Shown: positions 34,443-42,871 of the stretch, piece by piece | Position numbering within the stretch: the first letter of the stretch is position 1 | Layout of the letters: each line of letters opens with the position of its first letter | NCBI GenBank assembly: GCA_964437725.1 | Contig: CAYTIB010000087.1 | Location: forward strand, 1 to 43,783 | Direction of reading: 5' to 3' | Length of the DNA stretch: 43,783 bases | From: CAYTIB01 sp964437725 | GTDB lineage: Bacteria; UBA8248; JACPRG01; G963555815 | Notes under the pieces: model-generated | What the model was told of the DNA's origin: nothing | Seen by the model: the letters and a program-made list of their open reading frames with translations, nothing else | Database searches by the model: none | Made by a program: the position numbers and the translations under genes

Positions 34443-34931
34443 CTAGTGATGAGCGTGTTCAACTTCCTGGCCAGATGCAGCCTGGATGGCTTCCACGATT
34501 TTCACATATCCAGTGCACCGACAGATGTTACCACCGAGTCCCTCACGGATCTCTGCTTCGGATGGTTTTGGATTTTCATCCAGGAACGCTTTGGTAGTCA
34601 TTATGAATCCTGGCGTACAGTAGCCACACTGAAGAGCGCCGTAATTGACATATGCATCCTGAATAGGATGGAGTCCGCCGTCTTCTCCGCGGAGGCCCTC
34701 GATCGTTGTAATCTCTTTGTCCTGACCTTGGAGTGCTAGCATTAGGCATGATTTGATGTTCTGTCCATCGACTAAAATGGTGCAGCAACCGCATACGCCA
34801 GACTCACAACCTCTTTTTGTCCCTGTAAGACCCAGATCGTCGCGAATGGCCTCCACTAGCAGACGCCGAGGTTCAACCGCTATTTCATGCTCTTCTCCGT
34901 TAACACGTAGCGTGATTAGCTGCTTTTTCAC
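34443..34931 (-). CDS. [2Fe-2S] subunit, CoxS-like (xanthine dehydrogenase family)
   Basis: A 162-residue two-cluster subunit. The ferredoxin domain has KRGCESGVCGCCTILVDG and SCLML; the C-terminal domain has QCGYCTPGFIMTTKAFL and ICRCTGYVKIVEAI. The CGCC variant in the first motif is also found in aromatic hydroxylases and 4-hydroxybenzoyl-CoA-reductase-like enzymes. It starts 14 bases after the FAD subunit gene. No large Mo-binding subunit accompanies it in this operon. Its C-terminus (EHAHH) is histidine-rich. Confidence 0.92.
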   Translation of the reverse strand: MKKQLITLRVNGEEHEIAVEPRRLLVEAIRDDLGLTGTKRGCESGVCGCCTILVDGQNIKSCLMLALQGQDKEITTIEGLRGEDGGLHPIQDAYVNYGALQCGYCTPGFIMTTKAFLDENPKPSEAEIREGLGGNICRCTGYVKIVEAIQAASGQEVEHAHH

Positions 34932-34945
34932 ATTCCAACCCTTTC

Positions 34946-35812
34946 CTAGCCGCGTGCTCGTTCGAGTGCGCGCATGCCCGTACGTCGGACAACAACCTTA
35001 ATAATCTCGCGCCGGTAATCGGCGGAACCCCGAAAATCGTCCAAAGGTGAAACCTCTTCGGATGCTGCCTGACCTGCTTTTGCAAAGACCTCCTCTGTGG
35101 CTGGTTGCCCCTTAAGCACTTCTTCCGCCGCCCGCGCGCGTACAGGAATTGCCACCGAAGCCCCCAAAGTAACACACGCATCCACCACCGTATCACCATC
35201 AAGAGTCAGAACCATGCCGACTCCTAAGAGAGGACGATCCTCAGCAGGTGTTGTGGTAAAACGAGTATAAACACCAACCGCACCCGGAGCGTGGGAGGGT
35301 ATACATATCTCAGTCAGGACCTCACCGGGCTCCAGGCAGGTTTCGTAGTAATCAACAAAGAACTCTTCAATCGGAATCTCTCTCTCTTTTTCCCCTAAAA
35401 CTGCCTTAACGGTTGCGTCCATAGCTAGGAAACAAGCCGGAGGATCAGATTGAGGATCATTATGAACTAGATTGCCACCAATTGTTGCCATGTTACGGAT
35501 TTGAGGATTCGCAACCCGACGGGCCATCTCGTGAATCATTGGGAACTTGTCTGCGATCTCCGAGTGGTGCTCAATAGTTCGATGTTTGGTCCGGGCCCCG
35601 ATTCGCAAATTGCCCCCAGAATCGAAATCTACAAAATCGAGACCATCAACTTGTTCAAGGCTCACCACATGGGATGGGCTAAAGATACGCTGCCGCATAA
35701 GAAGGAGTAAGGAAGTTCCAGAGGCCATGAGCTTAGACCCCTCGCCGTTTTCTTGGACCATCCGGCTAGCATCAGCGACCGATTTTGGTTCTAACCATTC
35801 GAAGTTTCTCAC
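34946..35812 (-). CDS. FAD subunit, CoxM-like (xanthine dehydrogenase family)
   Basis: A 288-residue FAD-binding subunit. Motifs: LMASGTSLLLLMRQRI (FAD loop 1), NPQIRNMATIGGNLVHNDPQ and SDPPACFLAMDA (FAD loop 2), and the C-terminal SADYRREIIKVVVRR with the family's final helix. The first loop reads ASGTSLLL where AGGTDLL is common. It starts 32 bases after the UbiD gene and is followed by the CoxS-like gene. The large catalytic subunit is not nearby, so the pair is orphaned or borrows a subunit from elsewhere. Confidence 0.92.
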   Translation of the reverse strand: MRNFEWLEPKSVADASRMVQENGEGSKLMASGTSLLLLMRQRIFSPSHVVSLEQVDGLDFVDFDSGGNLRIGARTKHRTIEHHSEIADKFPMIHEMARRVANPQIRNMATIGGNLVHNDPQSDPPACFLAMDATVKAVLGEKEREIPIEEFFVDYYETCLEPGEVLTEICIPSHAPGAVGVYTRFTTTPAEDRPLLGVGMVLTLDGDTVVDACVTLGASVAIPVRARAAEEVLKGQPATEEVFAKAGQAASEEVSPLDDFRGSADYRREIIKVVVRRTGMRALERARG

Positions 35813-35844
35813 TTTCGCACCTTTCCCGATTCAGAATTGGTCAC

Positions 35845-37293
35845 TTATGACGGAAGCTCAACACCGGTTCCGTACATCCCTCTTCTGTTCTCAGTGTCGG
35901 ATTCATACCCATCGATGTAGTCGGCCAAATTGATCTCATTGGCTCCGGGTACGGAGATTTCATCAGGGTAATTTGACTTTCGGGTGGCATCGATCCCCAC
36001 CTTTGTTACCAGATGAGATCCTCCTGCCGGATCATATGACGCTGGGTCCAACGGAGAGCCTTTCGAGTAGGGAACCATAAATATGTCATGGTCACCACGA
36101 ACACGAGTCCCGATTGCATGGAGGACCTCGGTGTCGTTTGTGATGTCGACATCGTGATCTACTACGACAACAAATTTCAAAAATGGGTCCGCTACAAAAG
36201 CAGCCATGGCCGCCTGCTTCGCTTCGCCCTCGATCATGGTTTCTATGGCCACGTAACAGATGAAACGGAACCGTCCAGCCCGGGGCATGTGCACCGCCTT
36301 CACAGTCGGGCAGGCGATCTTTACTGTGTCCTCGATGAATGTGGACCGAACTAGTCCTGAAAGTAGCAAGTTGTCTGGATGGCCAACAAACGCATTTTGA
36401 TAAAGGGGATCTTTTCGGTGTGTGATGGCCTTCACTTTGACCACCGGATTCATCCGCATCGGACCATATGTTCCCGGATATTCTCCGAACGGTGCTTCCT
36501 CCTCACGGATGTGAGGTAGAATTTCGCATTCGAGAACCATCTCTGCGTCAGCAGGCACCTCCAGTGGAATTGTCTTGCATTTAACCAGTTCGACGGGTTT
36601 TTCCAGCATACCCCCCGCTACGTGAAGCTCGTCGGTGTCCATCGGAGTAAAACTCAAGGTACCCAGGAAAAAAGCAGGGTGGTGACCGAGAACGACAGCC
36701 ATGGGGCAAGGCAGACCACGCTTCTCGTACTTCTTCATAATATAATTGCCGTGTGCGGTTTCGGAAACTTGAATACCGAAGCTATTACGGTCTTTAACCA
36801 TCAGGCGGTAGATCCCAATGTTGTTGACGTTGTTGTCTGGGTCACGCATCAAGTCAAGTCCTGCCGTAATGTACTTTCCCCCGTCTTGTTCGTGATAGGT
36901 GCAAATGGGGAGCTCATTAACGTCAACCTCGTCTCCGATCTTTACTACTTCCTGGACTGGACCGTTCTCCACTAAAATTGGTTCGATAGGATTGGACTCT
37001 CGTTTGTGATATTCCCCGAGGAACTCTTTGACAGTTCCACTTTCCATTCCCAGAGATAGTCGAAGACGATCAAAGTCAGCATGCATATTGGCGATAAGGG
37101 GAATGGACGAACCTTTGACGTTTTCAAATATCACTAAGGGGAATTGATTATCCTTTTCTAGCCTATCAACGATGCCTGTCACCCCGAAATGAGGATCAAC
37201 CTCCTTTTTGATACGAATTACCTGCTCGGGATGATTTTCTTCTAGATATTCGATGAATCCTCGCAAATCAGGAGTGTATGTAGCGGTTTTCAT
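35845..37293 (-). CDS. UbiD-family prenylated-FMN decarboxylase
   Basis: A 482-residue enzyme of the UbiD family, which decarboxylates aromatic or alpha,beta-unsaturated acids with prenylated FMN. Visible: DLRGFIEYLEENHPEQVIRI at the start, the metal/prFMN segment VNNIGIYRLMVKDRN, the EEEAPFGEYPGTYG loop, and VVDHDVDITND with catalytic acidic residues. I prefer the ATG at 37293 (MKTATYTPDL) to the GTG at 37308. It is the first gene of an operon with CoxM- and CoxS-like subunits. The substrate could be an aromatic or heteroaromatic acid. No UbiX-like prenyltransferase for the cofactor is in the window. Confidence 0.92.
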   Translation of the reverse strand: MKTATYTPDLRGFIEYLEENHPEQVIRIKKEVDPHFGVTGIVDRLEKDNQFPLVIFENVKGSSIPLIANMHADFDRLRLSLGMESGTVKEFLGEYHKRESNPIEPILVENGPVQEVVKIGDEVDVNELPICTYHEQDGGKYITAGLDLMRDPDNNVNNIGIYRLMVKDRNSFGIQVSETAHGNYIMKKYEKRGLPCPMAVVLGHHPAFFLGTLSFTPMDTDELHVAGGMLEKPVELVKCKTIPLEVPADAEMVLECEILPHIREEEAPFGEYPGTYGPMRMNPVVKVKAITHRKDPLYQNAFVGHPDNLLLSGLVRSTFIEDTVKIACPTVKAVHMPRAGRFRFICYVAIETMIEGEAKQAAMAAFVADPFLKFVVVVDHDVDITNDTEVLHAIGTRVRGDHDIFMVPYSKGSPLDPASYDPAGGSHLVTKVGIDATRKSNYPDEISVPGANEINLADYIDGYESDTENRRGMYGTGVELPS

Positions 37294-37395
37294 ATGTAAG
37301 GTTCCCACTCTTTCGTTGTATGCGATCTCTTAACTCTACCAAGCGAGACACAGCCCCATGCCGGCCCCTGTTCGTATACTCCTTGGAGACCATAG

Positions 37396-37424
37396 ATTTT
37401 CCCACTGCCCGGGTTTTAAGTCAA
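37396..37424 (-). promoter_or_regulatory. Promoter of the UbiD operon
   Basis: On the minus strand TTGACT (37419-37424), a 17-base spacer and GAAAAT (37396-37401) form a plausible sigma70 promoter about 100 bases upstream of the UbiD start. Confidence 0.45.
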
Positions 37425-37479
37425 GACAAGCACGAGGGAGACAATCATTTATCCGGGTTTGGAGAACTCGACTTAGCCG

Positions 37480-37525
37480 AAAAAAAACCCGGGATGACGG
37501 ACTTTTAAGGCACCGTCACCCCGGG
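37480..37525 (-). terminator. Rho-independent terminator after the ABC permease
   Basis: On the minus strand a stem of CCCGGG plus TGACGG, with one mismatch between the two blocks, closes a roughly 12-base loop and is followed by eight T (37480-37487 as A on the plus strand). It ends the permease transcript and separates it from the UbiD operon. Confidence 0.9.
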
Positions 37526-37546
37526 AAAATTAACTTACAATATAAA

Positions 37547-38935
37547 TCAACCGGCACCCATGACTGGCATGTCATCGTCGGTATCCGCCCATGGGATCAT
37601 CACCTTCTGCAGCCGCACAATTAACCCGAAGAGCGCCAGGCCAATTACTGAGAGCAGGAAGAGTGACGTAAACATCAAAGGCGTGTTTAGTTCATAGTTG
37701 GAAACAATAATCAGGTAGCCTAGCCCTTTGCTCCCTCCGACGAACTCTCCGACAATGGCTCCGATGACTGCCAACGTAATCGAAATCTGGAGGCCATTAA
37801 ACAGGAACGGTAACGAATTTGGGAACCGAATTTTAGTCAGGATTTGCCATTTAGTTGCCCGGAGTGATCGAGCCAGATCCAGTAACTCTGGCTCCACCAA
37901 ACGAAGACCGGTTATCATACTGACTACAACGGGAAAGTAACCGATGAGAAAGGCGATCAATACTTTAGAAGTTGCTCCATACCCAACCCAGATCAGCAGA
38001 AGCGGAGCTATGGCGATCTTCGGGATTACCTGAAGAATAACGAGAAGTGGGTAGAGCACATCCTCCAAAAACTTGTACCAAACGATTAAGACTGCCGAAA
38101 GGATACCTATGACGATTCCGAGAAGATATCCTAGGATCGTTTCTAAAAGTGTTGTGTTGACGTGCGCACCGAGTAGGTGGCTCTTTTCCACCATTTCCTT
38201 CCAGGTAGCCGATGGAGACGGAACCAGGAACTGAGGGATGTTAGCGACATCAACCCAAATTTCCCAAAGGATCACGAGAATGATAATACTCCAAATGGTT
38301 GTTACAATCCGGTCTACACCAGGTTTAATGGATTCGTTAGCAGCAAGACGTGCCATTAAGTAGTAACCACCGTACACCAACACCAGCCAGACAGCAAAAA
38401 GGATAAAAAACAGAGCCACAGACCACCCTGTATTTGCCGGCGCCATTTTCAATGATTCTGCTGTATAAGAAGACCAGATCAGTAGTGCAACACCCCAGAT
38501 GGCTGTGATACCTTGGGCTAACACTACATTGATGGAGGGAATAATTTTAGTCAGGATGGCATTGAAAATCCACATTAGAACTATCCACGCCGCTATATAA
38601 GCCAACCCGTAGTTCACAAGAGAAGAGGTTCCTGCTGGCAAATAGTCCAAGGCTTGGGCAACGACTGTCAAAGGCGCCAGCAGAACGTATCCCCATATCA
38701 TGGTTAAGAGGGCTGAAGCTGAACGCCAAGACTTTTTAGAATTAACTAAAGCTTGCCCGGCTCCAAGAACGAGCAGGTAAACCGAGCACATCAGGCAAAG
38801 CGCCCCTATCGGATTGAATACCGCGTAGAATATTCCTTGGGCTGCCAGTATATCTACCGCTTTGAGAATCCAAAGGAGGAGAACCAGTGCGAGAGAACCA
38901 ATCCCCATATTCCAAAGACCCCGAGACTTGAGCAT
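37547..38935 (-). CDS. ABC transporter permease, SsuC/TauC-like, with extra N-terminal membrane domain
   Basis: A 462-residue permease. The C-terminal 260 residues are a standard binding-protein-dependent permease of the SsuC/TauC type: FLVPSPSATWKEMV, LGYLLGIVIGILSAV, PKIAIAPLLLIWVGYG, and the EAA loop ELLDLARSLRATKWQILTKI. The N-terminal 190 residues add about five to six further membrane segments (for example GSLALVLLLWILKAVDILAA and ALLTMIWGYVLLAPLTVVAQ), which most family members, near 260-280 residues, lack. GGAAGGGGAG precedes the ATG. No ATPase or binding protein lies beside it. It could be a partner of genes elsewhere. The substrate is unknown; such permeases often carry sulfonates, nitrate or pyrimidine precursors. 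Confidence 0.87.
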   Translation of the reverse strand: MLKSRGLWNMGIGSLALVLLLWILKAVDILAAQGIFYAVFNPIGALCLMCSVYLLVLGAGQALVNSKKSWRSASALLTMIWGYVLLAPLTVVAQALDYLPAGTSSLVNYGLAYIAAWIVLMWIFNAILTKIIPSINVVLAQGITAIWGVALLIWSSYTAESLKMAPANTGWSVALFFILFAVWLVLVYGGYYLMARLAANESIKPGVDRIVTTIWSIIILVILWEIWVDVANIPQFLVPSPSATWKEMVEKSHLLGAHVNTTLLETILGYLLGIVIGILSAVLIVWYKFLEDVLYPLLVILQVIPKIAIAPLLLIWVGYGATSKVLIAFLIGYFPVVVSMITGLRLVEPELLDLARSLRATKWQILTKIRFPNSLPFLFNGLQISITLAVIGAIVGEFVGGSKGLGYLIIVSNYELNTPLMFTSLFLLSVIGLALFGLIVRLQKVMIPWADTDDDMPVMGAG

Positions 38936-39066
38936 CTCCCCTTCCTCTTTTTTTGTTGTCGGGCGGCACCCTAATGGATCAACCCCGGGACCCGAACTCC
39001 ACGGAGTTGCCTTTCGTTCAACGACCCTCGTTTCACGAAAACATAGTACAACAATTCGGTGGACAG

Positions 39067-39096
39067 ATCTTAACCGAGTAGTTTCGAAGGTGTCAA
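39067..39096 (-). promoter_or_regulatory. Promoter of the ABC permease
   Basis: Minus-strand TTGACA (39091-39096), an 18-base spacer and TAAGAT (39067-39072). It leaves a leader of about 130 bases before the permease start and explains why the permease is separate from the LLM gene upstream. Confidence 0.5.
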
Positions 39097-39152
39097 TCGA
39101 TTTCTAAAACACAGTTTTCTCATGAATTTCCTTTATCATCAACTTCTCTCAA

Positions 39153-40157
39153 CTATCGCAAATCCGGTAGGACCGTTTCTGTGAATCGGTCCACCTGTTC
39201 TTGCTGATGAGGTGAGGCGAAGCGAAAGATAAAATAACGTACACCCGCCTCTTTCATTGCACCCAAACGATCCAAAACTTCCTGAGGAGTTCCAAACGGA
39301 TCCCGACCCCACATTCCACCGGTCAGATCATCATAATCCATTGTGTAGTAACGGTTTAACATTTTGGTTGCTTCCTTCATGGCCGTGGCACCATCTTCGT
39401 TCACGTTCAATGTGACCTGGTAGGAGGGTGTTAGCTCATCAGGAGACCGGCCGCACTCTTCAGCGTATTCCAAGATACGATTCCAAATCGACCGGTACTC
39501 TTCCGGAGTTGCCGTGCAACTCATCCATCCGTCGGCAAGTCGGGCGATGCGACGAAGCATTCGCTCGACAATCGGTGCGTTCAAATCAAAAACTTGGGGG
39601 TTGGATGAAATCCATATAGGCGGACCGCCTTCCTTTGCCGCTTTTGGTTTCAAGTCAATACCAGAGATGGTGTGAAATTCGTCGTCTCTCTCGACCGCTC
39701 CCTTGGTCCACAGTTCCCGCAGGACTTCTACTTGTTTTTCCAGAAGTTGCCCCCTCTTTTTGTAAGGGACTCGGGCAACGTCGAACTCAGCGGTAAAGCC
39801 GGGCCCGCCTGCCTCAGCACTTCCTCCTCCCACACAAAGTCCCAGGATGGTGCGCCCTTTTGATATCTGGTCGAGAGTACCCCATGCAAGCGCTAGCCAG
39901 ATCGTGTTTCTAAGAGGTGAGATTAACGAAGCTGTACCCAATGAAACACGGTTGGTTCGCGCTGCGATTGCAGAAAGGGTTGTGATGGATTCCATCCGAG
40001 GTTTGGAAAAGAAATTGTCCCCTACCCAGACTGAATCATAACCCAGACTTTCTGAATGAACTGCTAAGTCCAGAAGCTGATCAAGGTCATAAGAATCGTC
40101 AAAGATTATAGGGACTCGTGTGTTTACATTTACCCCAAACTGTATCGGCCTAGCCAT
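39153..40157 (-). CDS. LLM-class flavin-dependent oxidoreductase
   Basis: A 334-residue TIM-barrel flavoenzyme of the luciferase-like family. Motifs: FGVNVNTRVPIIFDDSYDL, HSESLGYDSVWVGDNFFSKP near the start, RVSLGTASLISPLRNT, ISKGRTILGLCVGGGSAEAG and GPPIWISSNPQVFD; VRYFIFRFASPHQQEQV closes the fold. It differs from the LLM at 10778, so the two are not recent duplicates. An SD-like GGAGAGG supports the ATG at 40157 over the one at 40175. It is preceded by a good promoter and is followed by the permease after a 217-base gap. It may be an F420-dependent or FMN-dependent reductase or monooxygenase. Confidence 0.87.
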   Translation of the reverse strand: MARPIQFGVNVNTRVPIIFDDSYDLDQLLDLAVHSESLGYDSVWVGDNFFSKPRMESITTLSAIAARTNRVSLGTASLISPLRNTIWLALAWGTLDQISKGRTILGLCVGGGSAEAGGPGFTAEFDVARVPYKKRGQLLEKQVEVLRELWTKGAVERDDEFHTISGIDLKPKAAKEGGPPIWISSNPQVFDLNAPIVERMLRRIARLADGWMSCTATPEEYRSIWNRILEYAEECGRSPDELTPSYQVTLNVNEDGATAMKEATKMLNRYYTMDYDDLTGGMWGRDPFGTPQEVLDRLGAMKEAGVRYFIFRFASPHQQEQVDRFTETVLPDLR

Positions 40158-40217
40158 TTGGATCCACCTCTCCACAATTACCTAACTGAATTTGACGAAT
40201 ATTTAACGAAAACGAGA

Positions 40218-40247
40218 ATTTTACCGTAAGCCTTCAAAATAGGTCAA
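40218..40247 (-). promoter_or_regulatory. Promoter of the second LLM gene
   Basis: Minus-strand TTGACC (40242-40247), an 18-base spacer and TAAAAT (40218-40223), each five of six to consensus, about 60 bases before the LLM start. The remainder of the divergent gap 40248-40533 is AT-rich and holds no clear plus-strand promoter. Confidence 0.65.
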
Positions 40248-40533
40248 ATTGAAATAGCATTACCCATAAATTAAATGTCGTTCCAGTGGTTCATGTTATC
40301 AAGTTAGTCCACCAAAATGTGGATAGGTAAAGTAATTGCCGATTCCGTTTCTAAACCTCCCAATTTCATCACAATCTTCATGTAGAATATTGCGGATTTT
40401 AAGGAGATACTTGCGAGACAAGCTTGTTTGTGCGAATTTGCAGAATGGATTGTTGTTTGACTTGGAATTTTGCATGGTTCAGTTGAGGTTTCGCCCAGGC
40501 AGTTCTTGAAAACGAAACAGAAGGAGAAATTCC

Positions 40534-41340
40534 TTGGAAATCTGTGGATGCCGGGCTGTCGTGACAGGCGCCTCTTCCGGGATTGGGAGACAGTTGTCTT
40601 TGGATCTTGCGCGCGAAGGAGCCAGTCTGATATTGCTAGCAAGGAGAGTTGCTTTGCTAGAGGACGTACAATCAGAAATTAAAGGTGCCGGTGGAGAGGC
40701 AGAGGTAATGTCGTGTGATGTGGCAGACCTTGAAGCGTTTCGTCGGGTTGCGGAGAGAATCTTACTAGGAGGGCCTGTCGATATTTTGATCAATAATGCG
40801 GGATTTGGATTTGCAGGTTCGTTGCTTAGTTGCCGCCCGGAGGAGGTTGAGGATCTAATGAGAACCAATTACCTCGGGGCGGTTTGCGGGATTTTAGCTT
40901 TTGCACCGGATATGCGAAAGCGGCGATTTGGACACATCGTTAACTTAGCTTCTATTGCCGGATTGATTGCGCTGCCCTCCCTTGCAGCATACTCTGCTTC
41001 AAAATTTGCCATGATTGCTATGAGTAGGACCTTACGATACGAACTAGCACCGTTCGGGGTTGGGGTGACGACAGTTTGTCCTGGTGTAGTTGAAACGGCT
41101 TTTTTTGATGCGCATCCTAGCTTGAAAAAGGCGAGGAAGTACCGAATAGGACCAATATTGTCAACGACCAAAGTAAGCCAAAAAACAATCCAAGCAATTC
41201 GTTCTAATCGGGCGCAAATAGTTTTGCCTGCTAGTTTGGCCGTGATGGTTTTTTTAGCAAGAATGATTCCCGGTTTACTTAGTTTGGGTCTTTCCATTTA
41301 CGCAAGGAGGATCTCTAGGTTTTCTCGATATAGTGGGTGA
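40534..41340 (+). CDS. Short-chain dehydrogenase/reductase
   Basis: A 268-residue classical SDR. The cofactor motif is VVTGASSGIGRQLS, then LINNAGFGFAG, the catalytic serine in VNLASIAGL and the pair YSASK. CPGVVETAFFDAH follows. The C-terminus ends in a hydrophobic helix (LAVMVFLARMIPGLLSLGLS) that may sit in the membrane. Start is TTG with AGGAG eight bases upstream. The usual alcohol or ketone substrate cannot be told. It precedes the cupredoxin gene by 49 bases on the same strand, so they may be co-transcribed. Confidence 0.9.
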   Translation: MEICGCRAVVTGASSGIGRQLSLDLAREGASLILLARRVALLEDVQSEIKGAGGEAEVMSCDVADLEAFRRVAERILLGGPVDILINNAGFGFAGSLLSCRPEEVEDLMRTNYLGAVCGILAFAPDMRKRRFGHIVNLASIAGLIALPSLAAYSASKFAMIAMSRTLRYELAPFGVGVTTVCPGVVETAFFDAHPSLKKARKYRIGPILSTTKVSQKTIQAIRSNRAQIVLPASLAVMVFLARMIPGLLSLGLSIYARRISRFSRYSG

Positions 41341-41389
41341 ACCACGAAAGTCCTTACTTTATAGGGTGGAGAAAGTAGGAGGGTAGGAT

Positions 41390-41836
41390 ATGAAGCGTTT
41401 GTCGCTAATTAGGGCGTTTAGTTTCTTCCCTTTGCTTACTTTGTTGATTTGGGTGTCAGCCTTATCGGCGGCGGGGGATCTAAGTCGTCAGGAACCCATT
41501 ACGATTGAAGTTCGTTTAGGGTCGGATCAGGGACATCTGGTCTTCAAACCTAGTAGACTGACATTCGAGACGAGCAAGCTTTATAGATTAATTCTTATTA
41601 ACCCCTCTCCATTGAAGCACTATTTCACTTCTTTACGATTTGGCGCGGCCGTTTGGACTCGGAAGGTCCAAGATGGGCAAATGGAGGTCAAGGGGGCAAT
41701 CCGGGAAATAGAGGTGCTCCCGGGAAAACGGGCCGAATGGTGGTTTGTCCCTGTCCAAGCGGGAAGATTTAATCTGCGGTGCACTATTGAAGGTCACACT
41801 GAAGCAGGGATGATTGGACGTATTACCATCCGGTGA
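41390..41836 (+). CDS. Cupredoxin-like exported protein
   Basis: A 148-residue exported protein. The signal peptide (RAFSFFPLLTLLIWVSALSA) ends near AA. The mature part is a beta-sandwich with the type-1 copper ligands in the usual order: His in SPLKHYFTS, then Cys, His and Met in RCTIEGHTEAGMIG, spaced C-x4-H-x4-M. A preceding RLILINPSP strand is typical. It would carry electrons in the periplasm. An SD-like GGAGAAAGTAGGAGGG lies upstream. The neighbours (SDR, PfkB kinase) give no clue to its partner; the cytochrome c' gene is 24 kb away. Confidence 0.85.
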   Translation: MKRLSLIRAFSFFPLLTLLIWVSALSAAGDLSRQEPITIEVRLGSDQGHLVFKPSRLTFETSKLYRLILINPSPLKHYFTSLRFGAAVWTRKVQDGQMEVKGAIREIEVLPGKRAEWWFVPVQAGRFNLRCTIEGHTEAGMIGRITIR

Positions 41837-41870
41837 TCTGATTTGGATATTCCGGAGGGATCTCATTGCC

Positions 41871-42785
41871 GTGAAAAAGGACCTGCAGTTCGATGTAATA
41901 GGTATCGGTTTGAATTCGGTGGATTTTCTCTGTTCCTTACCTCGTTTTCCAGAACCAGACACAAAAACAGGAATGATTGCTTTCGATCGTCAAGGAGGCG
42001 GCCAAGCCGCAACCGCAATGGTGGCCTGTGCACGACTCGGTCTTCGGGTCGGGTATGCGGGCGCGATTGGTGACGACGCAATCGGTGAGTTGTCTGTAGA
42101 AACATTACGTTGTGAAGGAGTTAACGTGGAAGGTGTGGTAGTCAAGCCGGGGTTGCGGAGTCAGTGTGCAATAGTTTTGATCGATGACCTCACAGGGGAG
42201 CGCACTATTGTTTGGGATCGCGAGGTCCAACTGGAAACAGGGGATATTCGGAAGGAATGGGTTACCCAAAGCCGATGTTTATTGGTAGATGGGCACAATA
42301 TTTCTGAGGAAATCCGGGCGGCCCGATGGGCAAGGGAGGCGGGTCTTCCTGTAGTTGTCGATGCCGAACAGGTAAAAGAGGGGATGGAAGAACTTGTTGC
42401 TCTTTGTACATACGTTATTGGTAGCAAGGACTTTCCATCGACCATCACTGGATTGAAGGAGCCCCGAGAGGCGGTGGAAGCTCTTCACAAGATGGGGCCG
42501 AAAGTGGTAGGGATGACTTTGGGTCGAGAGGGTGTTATTGCCTACGACGGTGGTCGACATCTCGAAAGCCCGGGATTTAAAGTCCAAGCTGTTGACACTA
42601 CAGGGGCTGGGGATGTTTTCCACGCGGGAATTTGTTATGGAGCAGTTCAAGGTTGGGCTTTGCAGCGGATGCTGGATTTTTCCAACGCACTTGCTGCACT
42701 CAGCTGTCTCGCTGTTGGAGGACGGGCGGGGATCCCAGGGCTAGATGAGGTTGAAGTTTTCCTTAAGGATAATTTGTGTGAGTAA
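41871..42785 (+). CDS. PfkB-family carbohydrate kinase
   Basis: A 304-residue kinase of the ribokinase/PfkB family. The N-terminal motif has IGIGLNSVDFLC, then GGGQAATAMVACARLG; the C-terminal motif, VDTTGAGDVFHAG, holds the catalytic aspartate and anion hole. The GTG at 41871 follows GGAGGG by about twelve bases and gives the usual family length; the TTG at 41814, overlapping the cupredoxin gene, adds a tail without family similarity. It would phosphorylate a sugar or nucleoside. Substrate unknown; the nearby galU and glycosyltransferases are the only hints. It converges with galU across an 86-base gap. Confidence 0.88.
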   Translation: MKKDLQFDVIGIGLNSVDFLCSLPRFPEPDTKTGMIAFDRQGGGQAATAMVACARLGLRVGYAGAIGDDAIGELSVETLRCEGVNVEGVVVKPGLRSQCAIVLIDDLTGERTIVWDREVQLETGDIRKEWVTQSRCLLVDGHNISEEIRAARWAREAGLPVVVDAEQVKEGMEELVALCTYVIGSKDFPSTITGLKEPREAVEALHKMGPKVVGMTLGREGVIAYDGGRHLESPGFKVQAVDTTGAGDVFHAGICYGAVQGWALQRMLDFSNALAALSCLAVGGRAGIPGLDEVEVFLKDNLCE

Positions 42786-42871
42786 TAGATTCAGACGACT
42801 TAAATTAAGTAGGGTATTAAAGGGTAGGATTGAATCAGTGGTGTAGGCACCCGCTTATTATTTGGTTCCCG

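Noticed and set aside
42798..42810. Palindrome ACTTAAATTAAGT between the PfkB gene and galU
   Set aside because: AT-only arms in a convergent gap with no promoter; probably chance.
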